A stretch of DNA of 64,000 bases, taken from NCBI RefSeq assembly GCF_045679555.1, contig NC_092099.1, positions 10,462,076 to 10,526,075 on the forward strand, given 5' to 3'. A program made the translations under genes and the position numbers. Source of the DNA: Salvelinus alpinus (taxonomy: Eukaryota > Chordata > Actinopteri > Salmoniformes > Salmonidae). Of the stretch, positions 12,301 to 23,444 are shown one piece after another (within the stretch, counting starts at the first letter, position 1; each line of letters starts with the position of its first letter). Under the pieces are notes generated by a model. That model had not been told where the DNA came from, made no database searches, and saw only the letters and a program-made list of their open reading frames with translations.

Positions 12301-14009
12301 AGAAGGTAAGCTATTAACTAAACTGTTAACCAATATTTTTGCTAAAATTGTATTTGATGTATTGACAAGCAATGCATGTTCCCGTTGTCTTTATTTTTTA
12401 TGAATTAATGTCAGTCATGTATGTCTTTCGGTGGAATCCAACATGCATTGACGATGTCTGTAAGCCGCATTGTGTCAGATATACTGCGTCATGACAGATT
12501 GAAATTGGTAGGTTTATCCAAACAATTCATCAATGTGCAATTGTTACTTTGCATGTTTCTACCTTATAGTTATTTGCGGCTTGCTAACGGTTAGTGTGCT
12601 AGCTAACGGTTAGCATGCTACCCATGCTAGTTAAAAAAAAAAATTATGCTAGCTATGGTGGCAAGCTAGCTAATAAGTTTAGCATAATTGGTAAACGTGT
12701 CTTTGATTCAGAATACATGATTGTGGTTAACACAATGTTACATGCATTGGAAAATAATATTGCTATAGTGTAACAAGCTAACGTAAACTCACCCCATTCC
12801 GTACAAATGTGCGCAACCGCAACATTCAAACGAGGCTACAAAGAAAACTAATGGGAATGTAGCGACTGTGTTGACTTCAAAATCGGGAGTGTGAACTAGC
12901 TTTCTATTCAAGCGTTGATCGACATGGTAATGGCTCTATAGTATTGGAGAAAAGTAGAAAAAACGTCATGTCGTAACGTACAGCACGCATAAAGCAACTA
13001 TTTCTGTCTTACAATCTCTCTCCACCAGGTGTAGCACTTCTCTCATCGTTTAAAAACAAGAAATGGACAGTGACGGGGGTAAGGGGGGGATACCTAGTCA
13101 TTTTTTTGCGTCATCATTGCATGAGATCATCATTCTCAAAGCCGCTGTTTACTTCTAAGATCACTTTAGCACCGCCCTAAAAACCAGATTCAAATTCGAC
13201 ACAAACCCTCAAATAGGTATGTAATGACACATTATATAAACTCTTTATAGTGTTTTATTTACATTTTAGAGGCGATAAGGTGATAAGTTGGACAGATCGA
13301 GTGAAAAAAGCAATTTTCCCACACAACTTCTCACTATCACGCATTAGTTTCGCTTCCCAACCCGCCATTTTTAAAAAGACCCGACGGGGCTCATTGCCTG
13401 CTTGAATTATGCAGAAACGGGCAGCGTTTAGGTCATGTAATTGATTCTGTTGGAAAGGGGAGAAATTGTGCTTTACAATGGTATTGACATTACAGTTGAT
13501 CTGGAAGTATGAGTTTTTTTGGGGGCGGTAAAATAAGGGCAATTGTACGGACCAAGGCGATGTACGAGTTTACGTGAGTTTACGTTAGCAAGAAAAGCCA
13601 GTTCCTTTTCATCTGTTTTGTCAAGTCATAAGCCTGCATGTATGTTAAAATATTTAAATCCCCATTAAGTTGCGCCTGTTTTTTTTATAGCCCTTTCTTA
13701 CCCAAATACCGTTTTTTACATTGAAATAATTCAGATGAAAATAAGAAATATGTTAAACTAATTAAGAAATAAGTGACCAGATTTTTTTATTGAAAACCAT
13801 GGACATTAGTTTTGGGTGGGGGGAAGGGCGTGGTGCGGTTCCTAGTTCTTTCTTTTTTTGCACATAAAAGAGTGAAACACCACAACAGGAATAAGGGTTG
13901 TGGAAAGTGTCAAATTTGGTAGGACTGTGACAATTTACTGTCTTGAAAAAATATATACAAATACAAATGTGACAATTTACTGTCTTGAAAAAAGATATAC
14001 GTATACAAA
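12301..14009. repeat. Non-coding repeat inserted in LINE, part 2
   Basis: A multi-copy stretch without coding frames. It has CTAGCTAACGGTTAGC-rich palindromic sequence near 12590-12680. Near 13920-14000 a short direct repeat (ACAATTTACTGTCTTGAAAA) occurs twice just before the LINE resumes. The same order is found at 37256-38644 plus 40761-40850 and, inverted, at 58926-61075. The boundary with the preceding part is arbitrary. Confidence 0.6.
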
Positions 14010-14282
14010 TACAAATACCTAGGTGTCTGGTTAGACTGTAAAGTCTCCTTCCAGACTCACATCAAACATTTCCAATCCAAAGTTAAATCTAGAATTGGCT
14101 TCCTATTTCGCAACAAAGCATCCTTCACTCATGCTGCCAAACATACCCTCGTAAAACTGACCATCCTACCGATCCTCGACTTCGGCGATGTCATTTACAA
14201 AATAGCCTCCAATACCCTACTCAATAAATTGGATGCAGTCTATCACAGTGCCATCCGTTTTGTCACCAAAGCCCCATATACT
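14010..14282 (+). mobile_element. LINE reverse-transcriptase C-terminal fragment
   Basis: The + frame reads KYLGVWLDCKVSFQTHIKHF, then NKLDAVYHSAIRFVTKAPYT. This is the conserved thumb and C-terminal part of an L2/CR1-like fish LINE polyprotein. It stops at CTACCCA where a MITE piece begins. More complete versions at 40855-41812 and 57390-58930 continue to the LINE 3' tail. Confidence 0.8.
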
Positions 14283-15136
14283 ACCCAGTATAGATTTTTA
14301 AAATTAACGTTACTAGACATACAGTGTGCGTTACAACCAGACTAGTGCCGCAATTAATGGCGGACAAATCCATTTACATTTTTCCACATAAATACGGAAT
14401 AACATCATAAATAGCTCTTACTTTTGGACAAGCTTCCATCAGAATCTTGGGCAAGTTGTCCTTTGTCCTTTGTCCAAAAGAATCGTTGCTCGGTTGTAAA
14501 ACGTCGTCTTCAACTTTGGAACTAGCAGCTAACAATAGCTATGTGGCGCAGACATGCCCAAATCCTCAAAACGCAATACTAAGGAAATTCCGAAAATAGC
14601 AATATACTCGCATAAACTGATATAACTTGGTTTAAAATAACTTCGTTATGATGTTTCTAACACCTATATCGAATTAAATCACAGACGGATATAACTTAGG
14701 ACTATAACGAGAGCTTTTGAGCATGCCATCCTGAGGTCCTCCATTGCGTCTTGACGAACGTCGAAAGGAGCGCTCCCCCCATGCCATGTCCTTTTATAAG
14801 GTCTGAGATCTACGTAGAAACTCCATTCCAATTCTCATTGGTTACTGACATCCAGGGGAAGGCGGGTGCAGTTCATGTCGACCCATAGGATACATACAGA
14901 GCTTTAAACTGATCTGAGAACAGAGCCTCGTTCCTGTCATGAATTTCGCTGCAGAAAGAGTTCTGTTTCACCCACAGACATAATTCAAACGGTTTTAGAA
15001 ACTAGAGATTGTTTTCTATCCAATAGTAATAATAATATGCATATTGTACGAGCAAGAATTGAGTACGAGGCAGTTTAATTTGGGAACGATAAATGGTAAC
15101 GTTGAAACAGCACCCCCTATATTGAGAAAAGGTTAA
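14283..15136. mobile_element. piggyBac-type MITE remnant
   Basis: It matches the distal half of the complete element at 33311-35143, including the end GAAACAGCACCCCC, but its terminus is altered (TATTGAGAAAAGGTTAA). There is no coding content. Here it truncates the LINE instead of sitting in the Tc1 element, so it is an independent copy. Confidence 0.7.
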
Positions 15137-15156
15137 TCGCTTATGTACGTTTTGAC

Positions 15157-16312
15157 ATGACAAACTCCCTGTGTGAGGATCTACTTTTTTGTAAATATGT
15201 CAGAGACAGAGCCACAGCTGAAGAGCTATTCAAAATGCTGGACTGCTTCCTGACTGAGAATGGGCTAAAGTGGGAGAACTGCATTGGTGTTTGCAGTGAT
15301 GGTGCACAGACCATGGCAGGGATGAGAAAAGGACTTCGGGCACTCATCAAGAAGGCCTCACCTAATGCTGAGTGGACACACTGTGTTATACACAGAGAAG
15401 CACTGGCATCAAGGCACCTTTCCTCTGAATTAAGTGAGGTTATGACTGACATTGTAGGTGTAGTCAATTTTATAAAGACCAGACCACTAAAAACAAGAGT
15501 CTTCTCTGCTATCTGTGAGGAGATGGGAGCTGAACATCAAGCTGTGCTGTTTCACAGTGAAGCAAGGTGGCTGTCACGAGGAAAAGTCTTGTCCCGAGTT
15601 TTTGAGCTCAGAGAGCAGATAAGAATGTTTTCGGAGCAGGAGCACAAGTATGACCTCTCAGAAAATTTTAGTGATGAGAACTTCCTGGCAAAACTGGCCT
15701 ACCTGAGTGACATATTTGGAAAGCTAAATGAACTAAATCTACAGCTTCAAGGGAAAGATAAACACCTCCCTCAGGTCACAGACAAGATCAGCTCTTTCAC
15801 TCGAAAGCTTGCAATGTGGGGCAGGTGACTTGATGAAGGAAATACTGATTCATTCGAGAACCTGCATAAATTTGTTGACACTACTGACTATGATGCCACC
15901 TCAGTGATTCCATATATTAAGGAGCATATTTCATCACTGATGGGATTCTTTAAAAAGTACTTCCCTGAAAACAGTTCCCAATATGAGTGGGTGAGAGATC
16001 CTTTCAATGCACCAGCTCCAACTGAGGTTCAGAGGAGAGGAGGACCAGTTCATTGATATGACGTCTGACTCCACATTGAGACTGAGGTTCACATCACAGA
16101 CACTGAGTGAATTCTGGCTGAGTGTAGAGAGGCAGTATCCACTCTTAGGGCAGAGGGCCATGGGCATTCTTCTTCCTTTTGCAACATCTTATCTTTGTGA
16201 GACTGGCTTCTCTGCTGTTGCTGCACTGAAGACCAGGTACAGGTCCCAGCTAAACATTGAGCAGGAGCTGAGAGTTGCAGTATCATGCTTCAAACCAACT
16301 AAAATGTGTCTT
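15157..16312 (+). pseudogene. hAT-family transposase pseudogene (ZBED5/SCAND3-like)
   Basis: The frame from 15157 to 15828 encodes SLCEDLLFCKYVRDRATAEE..., IGVCSDGAQTMAGMRKGLRA and FHSEARWLSRGKVLSRVFEL. These are the RNase H-like catalytic blocks of a hAT-type transposase. An in-frame TGA at 15826-15828 interrupts it; readable homology continues (LHKFVDTTDYDATSVIPYIK), then shifts frame near 16020. The C-terminal dimerisation block SYLCETGFSAVAALKTRYRS follows at about 16190-16250. The BED zinc finger and N-terminus are missing. It is broken by at least one stop and one frameshift. Host genes derived from this family exist, but the damage argues against function here. Confidence 0.85.
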
Positions 16313-16315
16313 ACG

Positions 16316-16428
16316 CATTTAACCCAACCCCTCTGAATCAGAGATGTGCGGGGTCTGCCTTAATCGACATTCACGTCATCGGCGCCCGGGGAACAGTGGG
16401 TTAACTCCCTTGCTCAGGGGCAGAACAA
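16316..16428. repeat. HpaI-type SINE tail fragment
   Basis: CGCCCGGGGAACAGTGGGTTAACTCCCTTGCTCAGGGGCAGAAC is, in reverse complement, the body of a salmonid tRNA-derived SINE of the HpaI type. The tRNA-like head is absent. It abuts the end of the hAT pseudogene. Confidence 0.55.
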
Positions 16429-16795
16429 CAGTTAAGTACTGTTAGAAAGCTAAGAACTGTGGGATTCTGATAAGCGTCAGAAACAATGTGACTATTACAG
16501 AGCCCGAGATACGGGGGAGGTCCCAATTGTCAGTTGTTGGGAAATAAGAGATTTGAAAGTCTATGTTCGACATAAAATATGTAACCAATTACTCGCTCTA
16601 AACATGTGCACATTTCCATAGCAACATAGCCATTTTAAAAGCGCGGAGCTTGTGCAACGTTTTTCGTTTTACAGGATATACACATGAGAAGAAAGCTGAA
16701 GTCTCTACCTATCCATTGATGTTAATATAACCCCTGTCTGATTCCCAGTTCGTCCACTAGTTAGCAGTAGGAGATCACATGAGTTCTCTTTGCCA
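16429..16795. other. Spacer without recognised features
   Basis: About 370 bp of ordinary-looking sequence with no convincing reading frame, repeat or RNA gene that I can identify. Confidence 0.5.
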
Positions 16796-16799
16796 CTTG

Positions 16800-17455
16800 A
16801 AACCAGTTGCGTCTGGATCCTGTAACTTCCTAACGGGCCGCCCCCAGGTGGTGAGGGTAGGCAACAATTGATAACTGGATCCTGGACTTCCTGACGGGCC
16901 GTCCCAGGTGGTGAGGGTAGGCAACATCATATCTGCCATGCTGACCCGCAACACAAGGACCGCTCTGGGGTGCCTGCTTAGTCCCTTCCTGTACTCCCTG
17001 TTCACCTGGGCTCCAACACAATCATTAAGTTTGCCAATGACACGACTGTGGTAGGGCCTGATCACTGATGACAATGAGACAGTCTATAGGGAGGAAGTCA
17101 GAGACCTGGCAGTGTGATGCCAGAGCAACAACCTCTCCCTCAATGTCAGCAAGACAAAGGAGCTGATCGTGGACTACAGGAAATGGGGAGCCACGCACAC
17201 CTCCATTCACATCGACGGGGCTATAGTGGAGCGGGTCGAGAGCTTCAAGTTCATTGGTGTCCACATCACCTTGGTGTCCACATATCAGCCGTGAAGATGG
17301 CATGACAACGCCTCTTCCCCCTCAGGAGGCTGAAAAGATTTAGCATCGGCTCTCAGATCCTCAAAAAGATTTACTGCTGCACCATTGAGAGCATCTTGAC
17401 TGGCTGCATCACCGCTTGGTATGGCAACTGCTTGGCATCCGACCGCAAGATTCTA
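16800..17455 (+). pseudogene. Rex1-like LINE reverse transcriptase remnant
   Basis: Pieces of a Rex1/Babar-type reverse transcriptase are readable in shifting + frames: DFLTGR (about 16887), IIKFANDTTVVGL (about 17020-17060, a decayed FADD catalytic box with Asn for the first Asp), NNLSLNVSKTKELIVDYRK (about 17128-17184), ERVESFKFIGVHIT and ESILTGCITAW. Several frameshifts and stops interrupt it. A short segment around TCCTGTAACTTCCTAACGGG is duplicated with variation at the start. Confidence 0.85.
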
Positions 17456-18075
17456 TGCTAGTGCCACAGTGTTACACCCAATTAGTTAATCTCTACCTTT
17501 ATTTCTCCAATCAACTCTTTAAAAACCCACTGCCAGAATCCAACCATAGTATTTGGTCTGTAATCGATACTGGTAGCTCCTCAAACATGACTGGGTGCTC
17601 CTTAAAATAGAAAACATGGGCTAAGGAAGCTGTCAATATCCCCTGCTTAGACATTATAAAGGGGTAATAAGAACTTCTGGCAAGTCTTACAATGCAATAC
17701 AACTGTATTCTTAGCATTATTCCTTTCGGCTCTACTTAGTGATGCCAATATTTTTTAATTATAGTTTTCTTACTTTTTCTCATTTAGTTTCCTAGTTATT
17801 GCTGACGTCATGAGTGGCTCGCAGTAGCATTTTACTTCAGGTAATTACAGTAAACGAGAAAGCTCTCAATCTGCCGTATATTTTTCTGATTCACATAATT
17901 AAAGTAATACTGCCATTGCCTTGGGGTTTTGTTAGGAGTTTATTGGTATCCAGAAGTCCTGATTTGATGGGTTTGACTCTGCTTCTCCTTTAGCTGGCAC
18001 ATGTCCCCCACACACCCCCTGGCTGCCTGTGTGTGTTGCCTAGTTCCACAAACTGCTTTCTTTTTTTCGCTCCAG
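17456..18075. other. Intron-like spacer upstream of gls exons
   Basis: No earlier glutaminase exon, promoter-like motif or named repeat could be found here. The last 60 bp lead into a pyrimidine-rich acceptor (TTTTTTTCGCTCCAG) at 18075. Confidence 0.5.
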
Positions 18076-19230
18076 GTCAAGTCTGTCATCAACCTCCTGT
18101 TTGCTGCCTCTACCAAAGACGTCTCAGCACTAAGGAAGTCAAGTATGCAACTCTCTTACACACTCTCTTCTTTAACACACACGCACACACACATTCACAG
18201 AAACACACCAAACATAATGACTGTCCTTCAGTGTGTACAACGGCACTAAAGTCCTGCTGTCCATGATATGCAAATTATGAAAATGTTTAATCATGTTAAT
18301 TTCATGACAATGGAATGACTAGATCTTCATTCATAGTGATAAATCATCTTTTGCTTCTCTGATTTACTTCCGTCTTCTTTCTTTGGCCGTTATCGTCCAT
18401 CTCTTGACACTGCTGACCTGTTTCTGTATGTCTGCAGATTTGCTCTGTCCTCCATGGACATGGAGCAGAGGGACTATGACTCCAGGACGGCTTTACATGT
18501 GGCTGCAGCAGAAGGTACTTCTCACAGCCTCCTTTTCCTGTCACACACAGGGACAGATTGTGTGTGTGTCAGGGTCCTCTGGGAGTGTTTGGCAGACCCC
18601 CTCTGTGTCGTAGGGTTAATTTGTTGTCCCTCGGTAACTGCACTGTGTAGTGTTTGACGTCTTTGCTGCGGTGTGTGAGAGAGAAAGTGCGTAGGAGTGT
18701 GTGTTTGTTTCTTAAATAACCCTGTCATCTGCTCTACTTTCAGGACATGCAGAGGTGGTGCCCTTCCTCTTGGAGGCGTGCAAAGTGAACCCTGTTCCCA
18801 TTGATAGGTATGACCACTTTGTCTGTCTGCCTGTCTGTCTTATCTGTGTGTGTGTGTGTTTTGGGTGGGTAGGTAGGTGTGGGTGGATGAGAGACTGTAT
18901 CATATACTTGTGTGAGAGTACAATGTACTCCCACTCAAAAGAACACTTATGGTCAACCATGAGGGATTTATTTGAACTGTACCCTATAGCATTTTCACAC
19001 CTGAAGAGTCGTGTTAGTTCCCAAAACGAATACCTTTGTAGGCCAGTCCAACCCCAGTCAGTCACACTGCTCATTATCTTTCCGGTAGGTGGGATAAGAC
19101 CCCAATGGAAGAGGTCTTGCATTTTGGCCATCACGACATGGTCACCATCCTCCAGGACTATCAAAACAAGTACAACCCACAAGAGGCCCACAAGAAGGAC
19201 AAGGAGACAGCAGAGAACAACCTGGTGTAG
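18076..19230 (+). CDS. gls: Glutaminase, last four coding exons
   Basis: Exons 18076-18137, 18438-18514, 18744-18807 and 19089-19230 (stop TAG) join in phase and encode the C-terminus of kidney-type glutaminase, the mitochondrial enzyme converting glutamine to glutamate. Readable blocks are [56 protein letters not shown] and [20 protein letters not shown], ending in ENNLV. These are the C-terminal ankyrin repeats. The catalytic serine-lactamase-like domain and transit peptide are not in the window. Upstream lie only repeats and then another complete gene end, so this may be an orphan 3' fragment. Borders are intact and no stop is seen, so expression of a very long-intron gene cannot be excluded. 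Confidence 0.85.
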
Positions 19231-19511
19231 TGTAGACATCCAAGCCAGTTGATGGCGCCACGCTGCTTTTGTATCCTCTCTACTAGACTGCTGTTTCTTT
19301 GGTGGGATAAACACTTTTTGGAGTGACTTTTGTCGACTTTGTATGATGACTTTATTTCTGAACTGTGTGTTTGATTAAATGTGCTTCACATTTTTTATAC
19401 TCCTTTGTTTTACTGTAAGTGTTTTGCTTTACCTTTTGTTGTGTGATTTGGTGACGGTGTTGCTTATTTTTGCTGTATCTTTTCTCTTTCGTCCTCTATC
19501 CTTTCGCTCAC

Positions 19512-19588
<77 letters not shown>

Positions 19589-20889
19589 TGAGAGTCCCAA
19601 ATCGATGTGCAGAATCTGATTGAATCTTTGTGACATTGGTGTGCAATATAAAGTGATATCATTATACATATGCTGCTACATGTAAATTGTATATTTATGT
19701 ACTGTATAAAGTAAATATATTTCATGATATCAAGTACCAATACTTAATATAATTCAATGTAATAGTTTAGCAGTTTGGTATTTTTCCTGGAAGGCCACAA
19801 TGTGTAGTAATCTTTGGCCAAACCAGGCACATTAGAGTCTATGGAGCGATATGATGTTGAATCTGAAATTCAGTTTATGTTGGCACTAATATCACTCCAT
19901 AACATTCTAGCTATATGTCTTGGTTAATGCCTGGTTGGAAAAAATGAAAAAGACTGTAGCTCCTAAAGACATGATGGGCCACCACTTGGGTAGAAGCACT
20001 ATATGGTCCTGAAGCCTACTTTGTCACATGTAAACAAGTTTAGGATGCCAAATGTTACCAAACATCCTACGCTTCCACTAGTCCCAGTCAAACTTATCTT
20101 GACCTTTATCAACCCTACTGCATATGCCCTTTAGCTTTAATTTCAATTTCATTTTATTGGTCTAGTGTTCTTTTTTTGTATTAATTTTACAAAATTGAAT
20201 TTTACTTCTCTCTTGCTCAATACTGTATGCTATGTGCACACAGTTGTCTGTTGTAGATCTGGAACCACTGACAGAATAGGGGAGTATCTGTGGCCACATG
20301 ATAAAACACTAGTCTGGCATCAGTACTCTGAAAATAGGAGGAAACCAGTTGGACATGTACATAAACATATGGCAGTTGACATTAATATTGTCAAAAACTC
20401 ATCCTAGATGTCTCACACTTTTTGAATGGACTTGTGCCTTTGGCCAGGATCCAATTGTCCCACGGAGCTGGTGTGTGTAAAGGACCATATAAAATCATCT
20501 GAATGAGGGTTATTCATGATTCAGTGGGATTATAGCACAGTTGAATTCCATTTAATTTCCAATGAGTTTAAGAAATTAATGGAAAGCCATGTACTGATTG
20601 TATTTGTATGTTATGAATCGCTACTTGAATATGTACAAAAACAGTTTGTTGATTTAGTGTGTCAGTTTTGTGGAGGTCCAATATGAATGTAAAATCCAGA
20701 CAGTTGAGGAATGACACGCAGTATGACATGAGCGATACCAAAAACATGGCTACTGCAGTCAGTTTACAACCAGAGTTTTTCTTTTTTCATTTGTTTATTG
20801 CTTAAACACACATTTTAACACAGCATAAACCAATACTTATGAAATTAGAAATCAAATCAGTGGTAGGTTTTATGGGGGAAACATTCAAT
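19231..20889 (+). other. gls 3' UTR and following spacer
   Basis: Sequence after the gls stop. It starts as plausible 3' UTR, with a GATTAAATG polyadenylation-like motif near 19372, and contains the long GT repeat described separately. Beyond about 19.8 kb I see no gene and no repeat I can name. Confidence 0.45.
19515..19587 (+). repeat. (GT)n microsatellite
   Basis: An uninterrupted GT run of about 36 units, 285 bp after the gls stop. Its length makes it likely to be polymorphic. Confidence 0.97.
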
Positions 20890-21350
20890 CAAATCACATA
20901 CACATGGTTAGCAGATGTTAATGCGAGTGTAGCGAAATGCTTGTGCCTCTAGTTCCGACCGTGCAGTAATATCTAACAAGTAAGCTAACAATTTCACAAC
21001 AACTACCTTATACACACAAGTGTAAAGGAATGAATAAGAATATGTACATATAAATATATGGATGAGCGATGGCCAAACGGCATAGGCAAGATGCAGTAGA
21101 TGGTATAGAGTACAGTATATACATATGAGATGAGTAATGTAGTGTATGTAAACATTATATAAAGTGGCATTGTTTAAAGTGACTAGTGATGCATTTATTA
21201 CATCCAATTCTTAAGTATTAAAGTGGCTAGAGATTGAGTAGGTATGTTGGCAGCAGCCACTCACTGTTAGTGATGGTTGTTTAACAGTCTGATGGCCTTT
21301 AGATTGAAGCTGTCCACGATCATCCACGATCATCTCCTTTGTTTTGTTGA
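20890..21350 (-). mobile_element. LINE 3' end (Rex1-like), reverse orientation
   Basis: It begins AATCAAATCACATACACATGGTTAGCAG and continues with CGAAATGCTTG and TCTAACAAGTAA, the same block as 48945-49300 and 23690-24120. Near 21275-21350 it reaches GTCTGATGGCC and a GTTGACGTTGAGC segment, which look like reverse-complement LINE polyprotein remnants. The left end carries the LINE 3' tail. Confidence 0.7.
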
Positions 21351-21393
21351 CGTTGAGCGTGAGGTTATTTAGTTACCACACTATAACCACCAT

Positions 21394-22280
21394 ATAAGGA
21401 ATTTGAAATTATTTATAGGTTTATATTATAAGTATAATTAATCCAATTACATTTTTGATACTTAAGTATATTTAAAACCAAATACTTTTAGACTATTACT
21501 CTAGTATTTGGGTAAAAGTTAGTGCTAAATGGCTTATACACAGAACCAGTGCAGTGGTGGAAAAAGTACCCAATTGTCATACATGACTGAGTCATTTTCT
21601 ATTAAGGTATCTTTACTTTTACTCAAGTTTTACTCCTGTCAGGCTGTTGGAGCCCATTGCTATCCATACATTTAAAAAACTAGAATATGGTGCCGTCTGG
21701 TTTGCTTAATATAAGGAATTTGAAGTTATTTATAGGTTTATATTATAAGTATATTTTATCCAATTACATTTTTGATACTTAAGTATATTTAAAACCAAAT
21801 ACTTTTAGACTATTACTCTAGTATTTGGGTAAAAGTTATTGCTAAATGGCTTATACACAGAACCAGTGCAGTGGTGGAAAAAGTACCCAATTGTCATACA
21901 TGACTGAGTCATTTTCTATTAAGGTATCTTTACTTTTACTCAAGTTTTACTCCTGTCAGGCTGTTGGAGCCCATTGCTATCCATACATTTAAAAAACTAG
22001 AATATGGTGCCGTCTGGTTTGCTTAATATAAGGAATTTGAAATTATTTATAGGTTTATATTATAAGTATATTTTATCCAATTACATTTTTGATACTTAAG
22101 TATATTTAAATCCAAATACTTTTAGACTATTACCCTAGTATTTTACTGTGTGACTTTAACTTGAGTAAAAGTAAAGATACCTTAATAGAAAATGACTCAG
22201 TCATGTATGACAATTGGGTACTTTTTCCACCACTGCACTGGTTCTGTGTATAAGCCATTTAGCAAGAACTTTTACCCAAA
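21394..22280. repeat. 317-bp tandem repeat from a hAT-type MITE
   Basis: Unit 1 (21394-21710) and unit 2 (21711-22027) have a 317-bp period and are nearly identical, each starting ATAAGGAATTTGAA. A third, partial unit runs from 22028 to about 22140. It then turns into an inverted piece (GAGTAAAAGTAAAGATACCTTAATAGAAA...) complementary to the middle of each unit. The motif GCAGTGGTGGAAAAAGTACCC is the known end of a common fish hAT-type MITE. There is no coding content. Confidence 0.85.
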
Positions 22281-22455
22281 GCGACTTAGCTACGAGCATG
22301 CAAAGTATCGTCCCTAGAGATACTGAATATGGCGCTGTTAAGTGGAAACGTTATTTTCAGTTGGTTCATCAAGGACGCACGACTACGTACGGAAGCTTTT
22401 GCAACGAGTCGTCTGTATAAACAATGGCCATGCACGTATACATTTTACGTATGTG

Positions 22456-22530
22456 TGCTCCCGGGAATCGAACCCATAATTCTTGCGTTGCAAGCGCCAT
22501 TCTGTACCAACTGAGCTACAGGACCACAGA
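22456..22530 (-). repeat. tRNA-like sequence
   Basis: On the minus strand it reads GTAGCTCAGTTGGTACAGAA (A-box-like) and then GGGTTCGATTCCCGGGAGC (B-box-like), a tRNA-type layout over about 70 nt. The acceptor stem pairs poorly, so I read it as the head of a tRNA-derived repeat and not as a working tRNA gene. Confidence 0.6.
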
Positions 22531-23002
22531 CAAAAATAGCCAACGTTAAGTTTCTCTCAAGATTAGAATACTTGTGTTATACAGTAGCTATACAGTAACA
22601 CGTTAGCTAACGTGCTAGCTAGCTAGCCACAGTAGCTAGCCAGGGCTACAGTTTGCATCCATGCCATTTACAATGTTATGTATTGCTCATCATTGTTGTC
22701 GGCTGTTGATTACTTATTTATTTGTTGTCTCATCACATTATTGTACAAAAAAACGGAAACGTAGCTAATACACCGGTATTTATTGTTTCGAGTGGTATTT
22801 TTAGTGGTATGGGGATCCAGTATTGCGTCGCTGATCGCATTGATTGACAGATCATCCCTGAAGTTGTTTTATTACGTAAAAGTTCTTTCACATTATGACG
22901 TTGGCTGAGTTACCGTATAAAATGCGCTAGCTTATCTCTTTGGTAATCACTTGGTAAAGTTTTACATGATGGGAACATAGGCTCCAGCCATAGACTTTAA
23001 CC
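22531..23002. other. Spacer, possible promoter region
   Basis: There is no repeat I can name apart from CTAGCTAGCTAGC-rich sequence near 22610. It precedes a candidate first exon at 23003, so it could hold a promoter, but I see no clear TATA or initiator element. Confidence 0.3.
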
Positions 23003-23017
23003 ATGGAGGATAATAAG
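23003..23017 (+). CDS. Candidate first coding exon of gene copy 2
   Basis: CCATGGAGGATAATAAG followed by GTAAGC gives M-E-D-N-K with a good donor, ending in phase 0. The next readable exon of the copy-2 gene (26501) also begins in phase 0 and continues with acidic residues. The link is inference: the intron would be 3.5 kb and repeat-filled. Confidence 0.35.
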
Positions 23018-23444
23018 GTAAGCCTATGAATTGCTAACAGAGAAGCCCTATGCAGTGGTGCTGGAACCGCTGCACCGTCTTTTTTTTATGCTGCGGCAGG
23101 AACCACAGGGTATACAAGACATGCCGATAGGGGTGCCGCAAGTAGTGGCAGCTGGGTGGCGGTGTGGGCTAACGTTAATGTGCCGCTAATATTATACTTT
23201 TTAATATTGTACTTTTTTTAATGCATTATAATAACCTATGGGACTTGTTATACATCAAATATGATCCTTGCAAAGATAACAGCAGTAGGCTATTTATCAT
23301 AATTTTACCTAAATTATAATAATAATAGGTGACTCCATAACGCATTCATTACGAATCTTGATATCAGGCAATAGGATCTATGTGTATTTATAGCGAAAAC
23401 CTGTACTGTAAAAAAATACAACTGTCAACTCCGTCCGTGTAGCC

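Noticed and set aside
19429-19740. Frame with a long His-Thr repeat
   Set aside because: It is simply the translated GT/CA microsatellite.
21061-21350. Host gene fragment antisense
   Set aside because: The same sequence occurs at 23.7-24.5 and 48.9-49.3 kb with LINE protein remnants attached, so it is LINE 3' sequence.
22456-22530. A functional tRNA gene
   Set aside because: Box A and B are present but the acceptor stem does not pair well, and such tRNA-like sequences are common repeat heads in this genome type.
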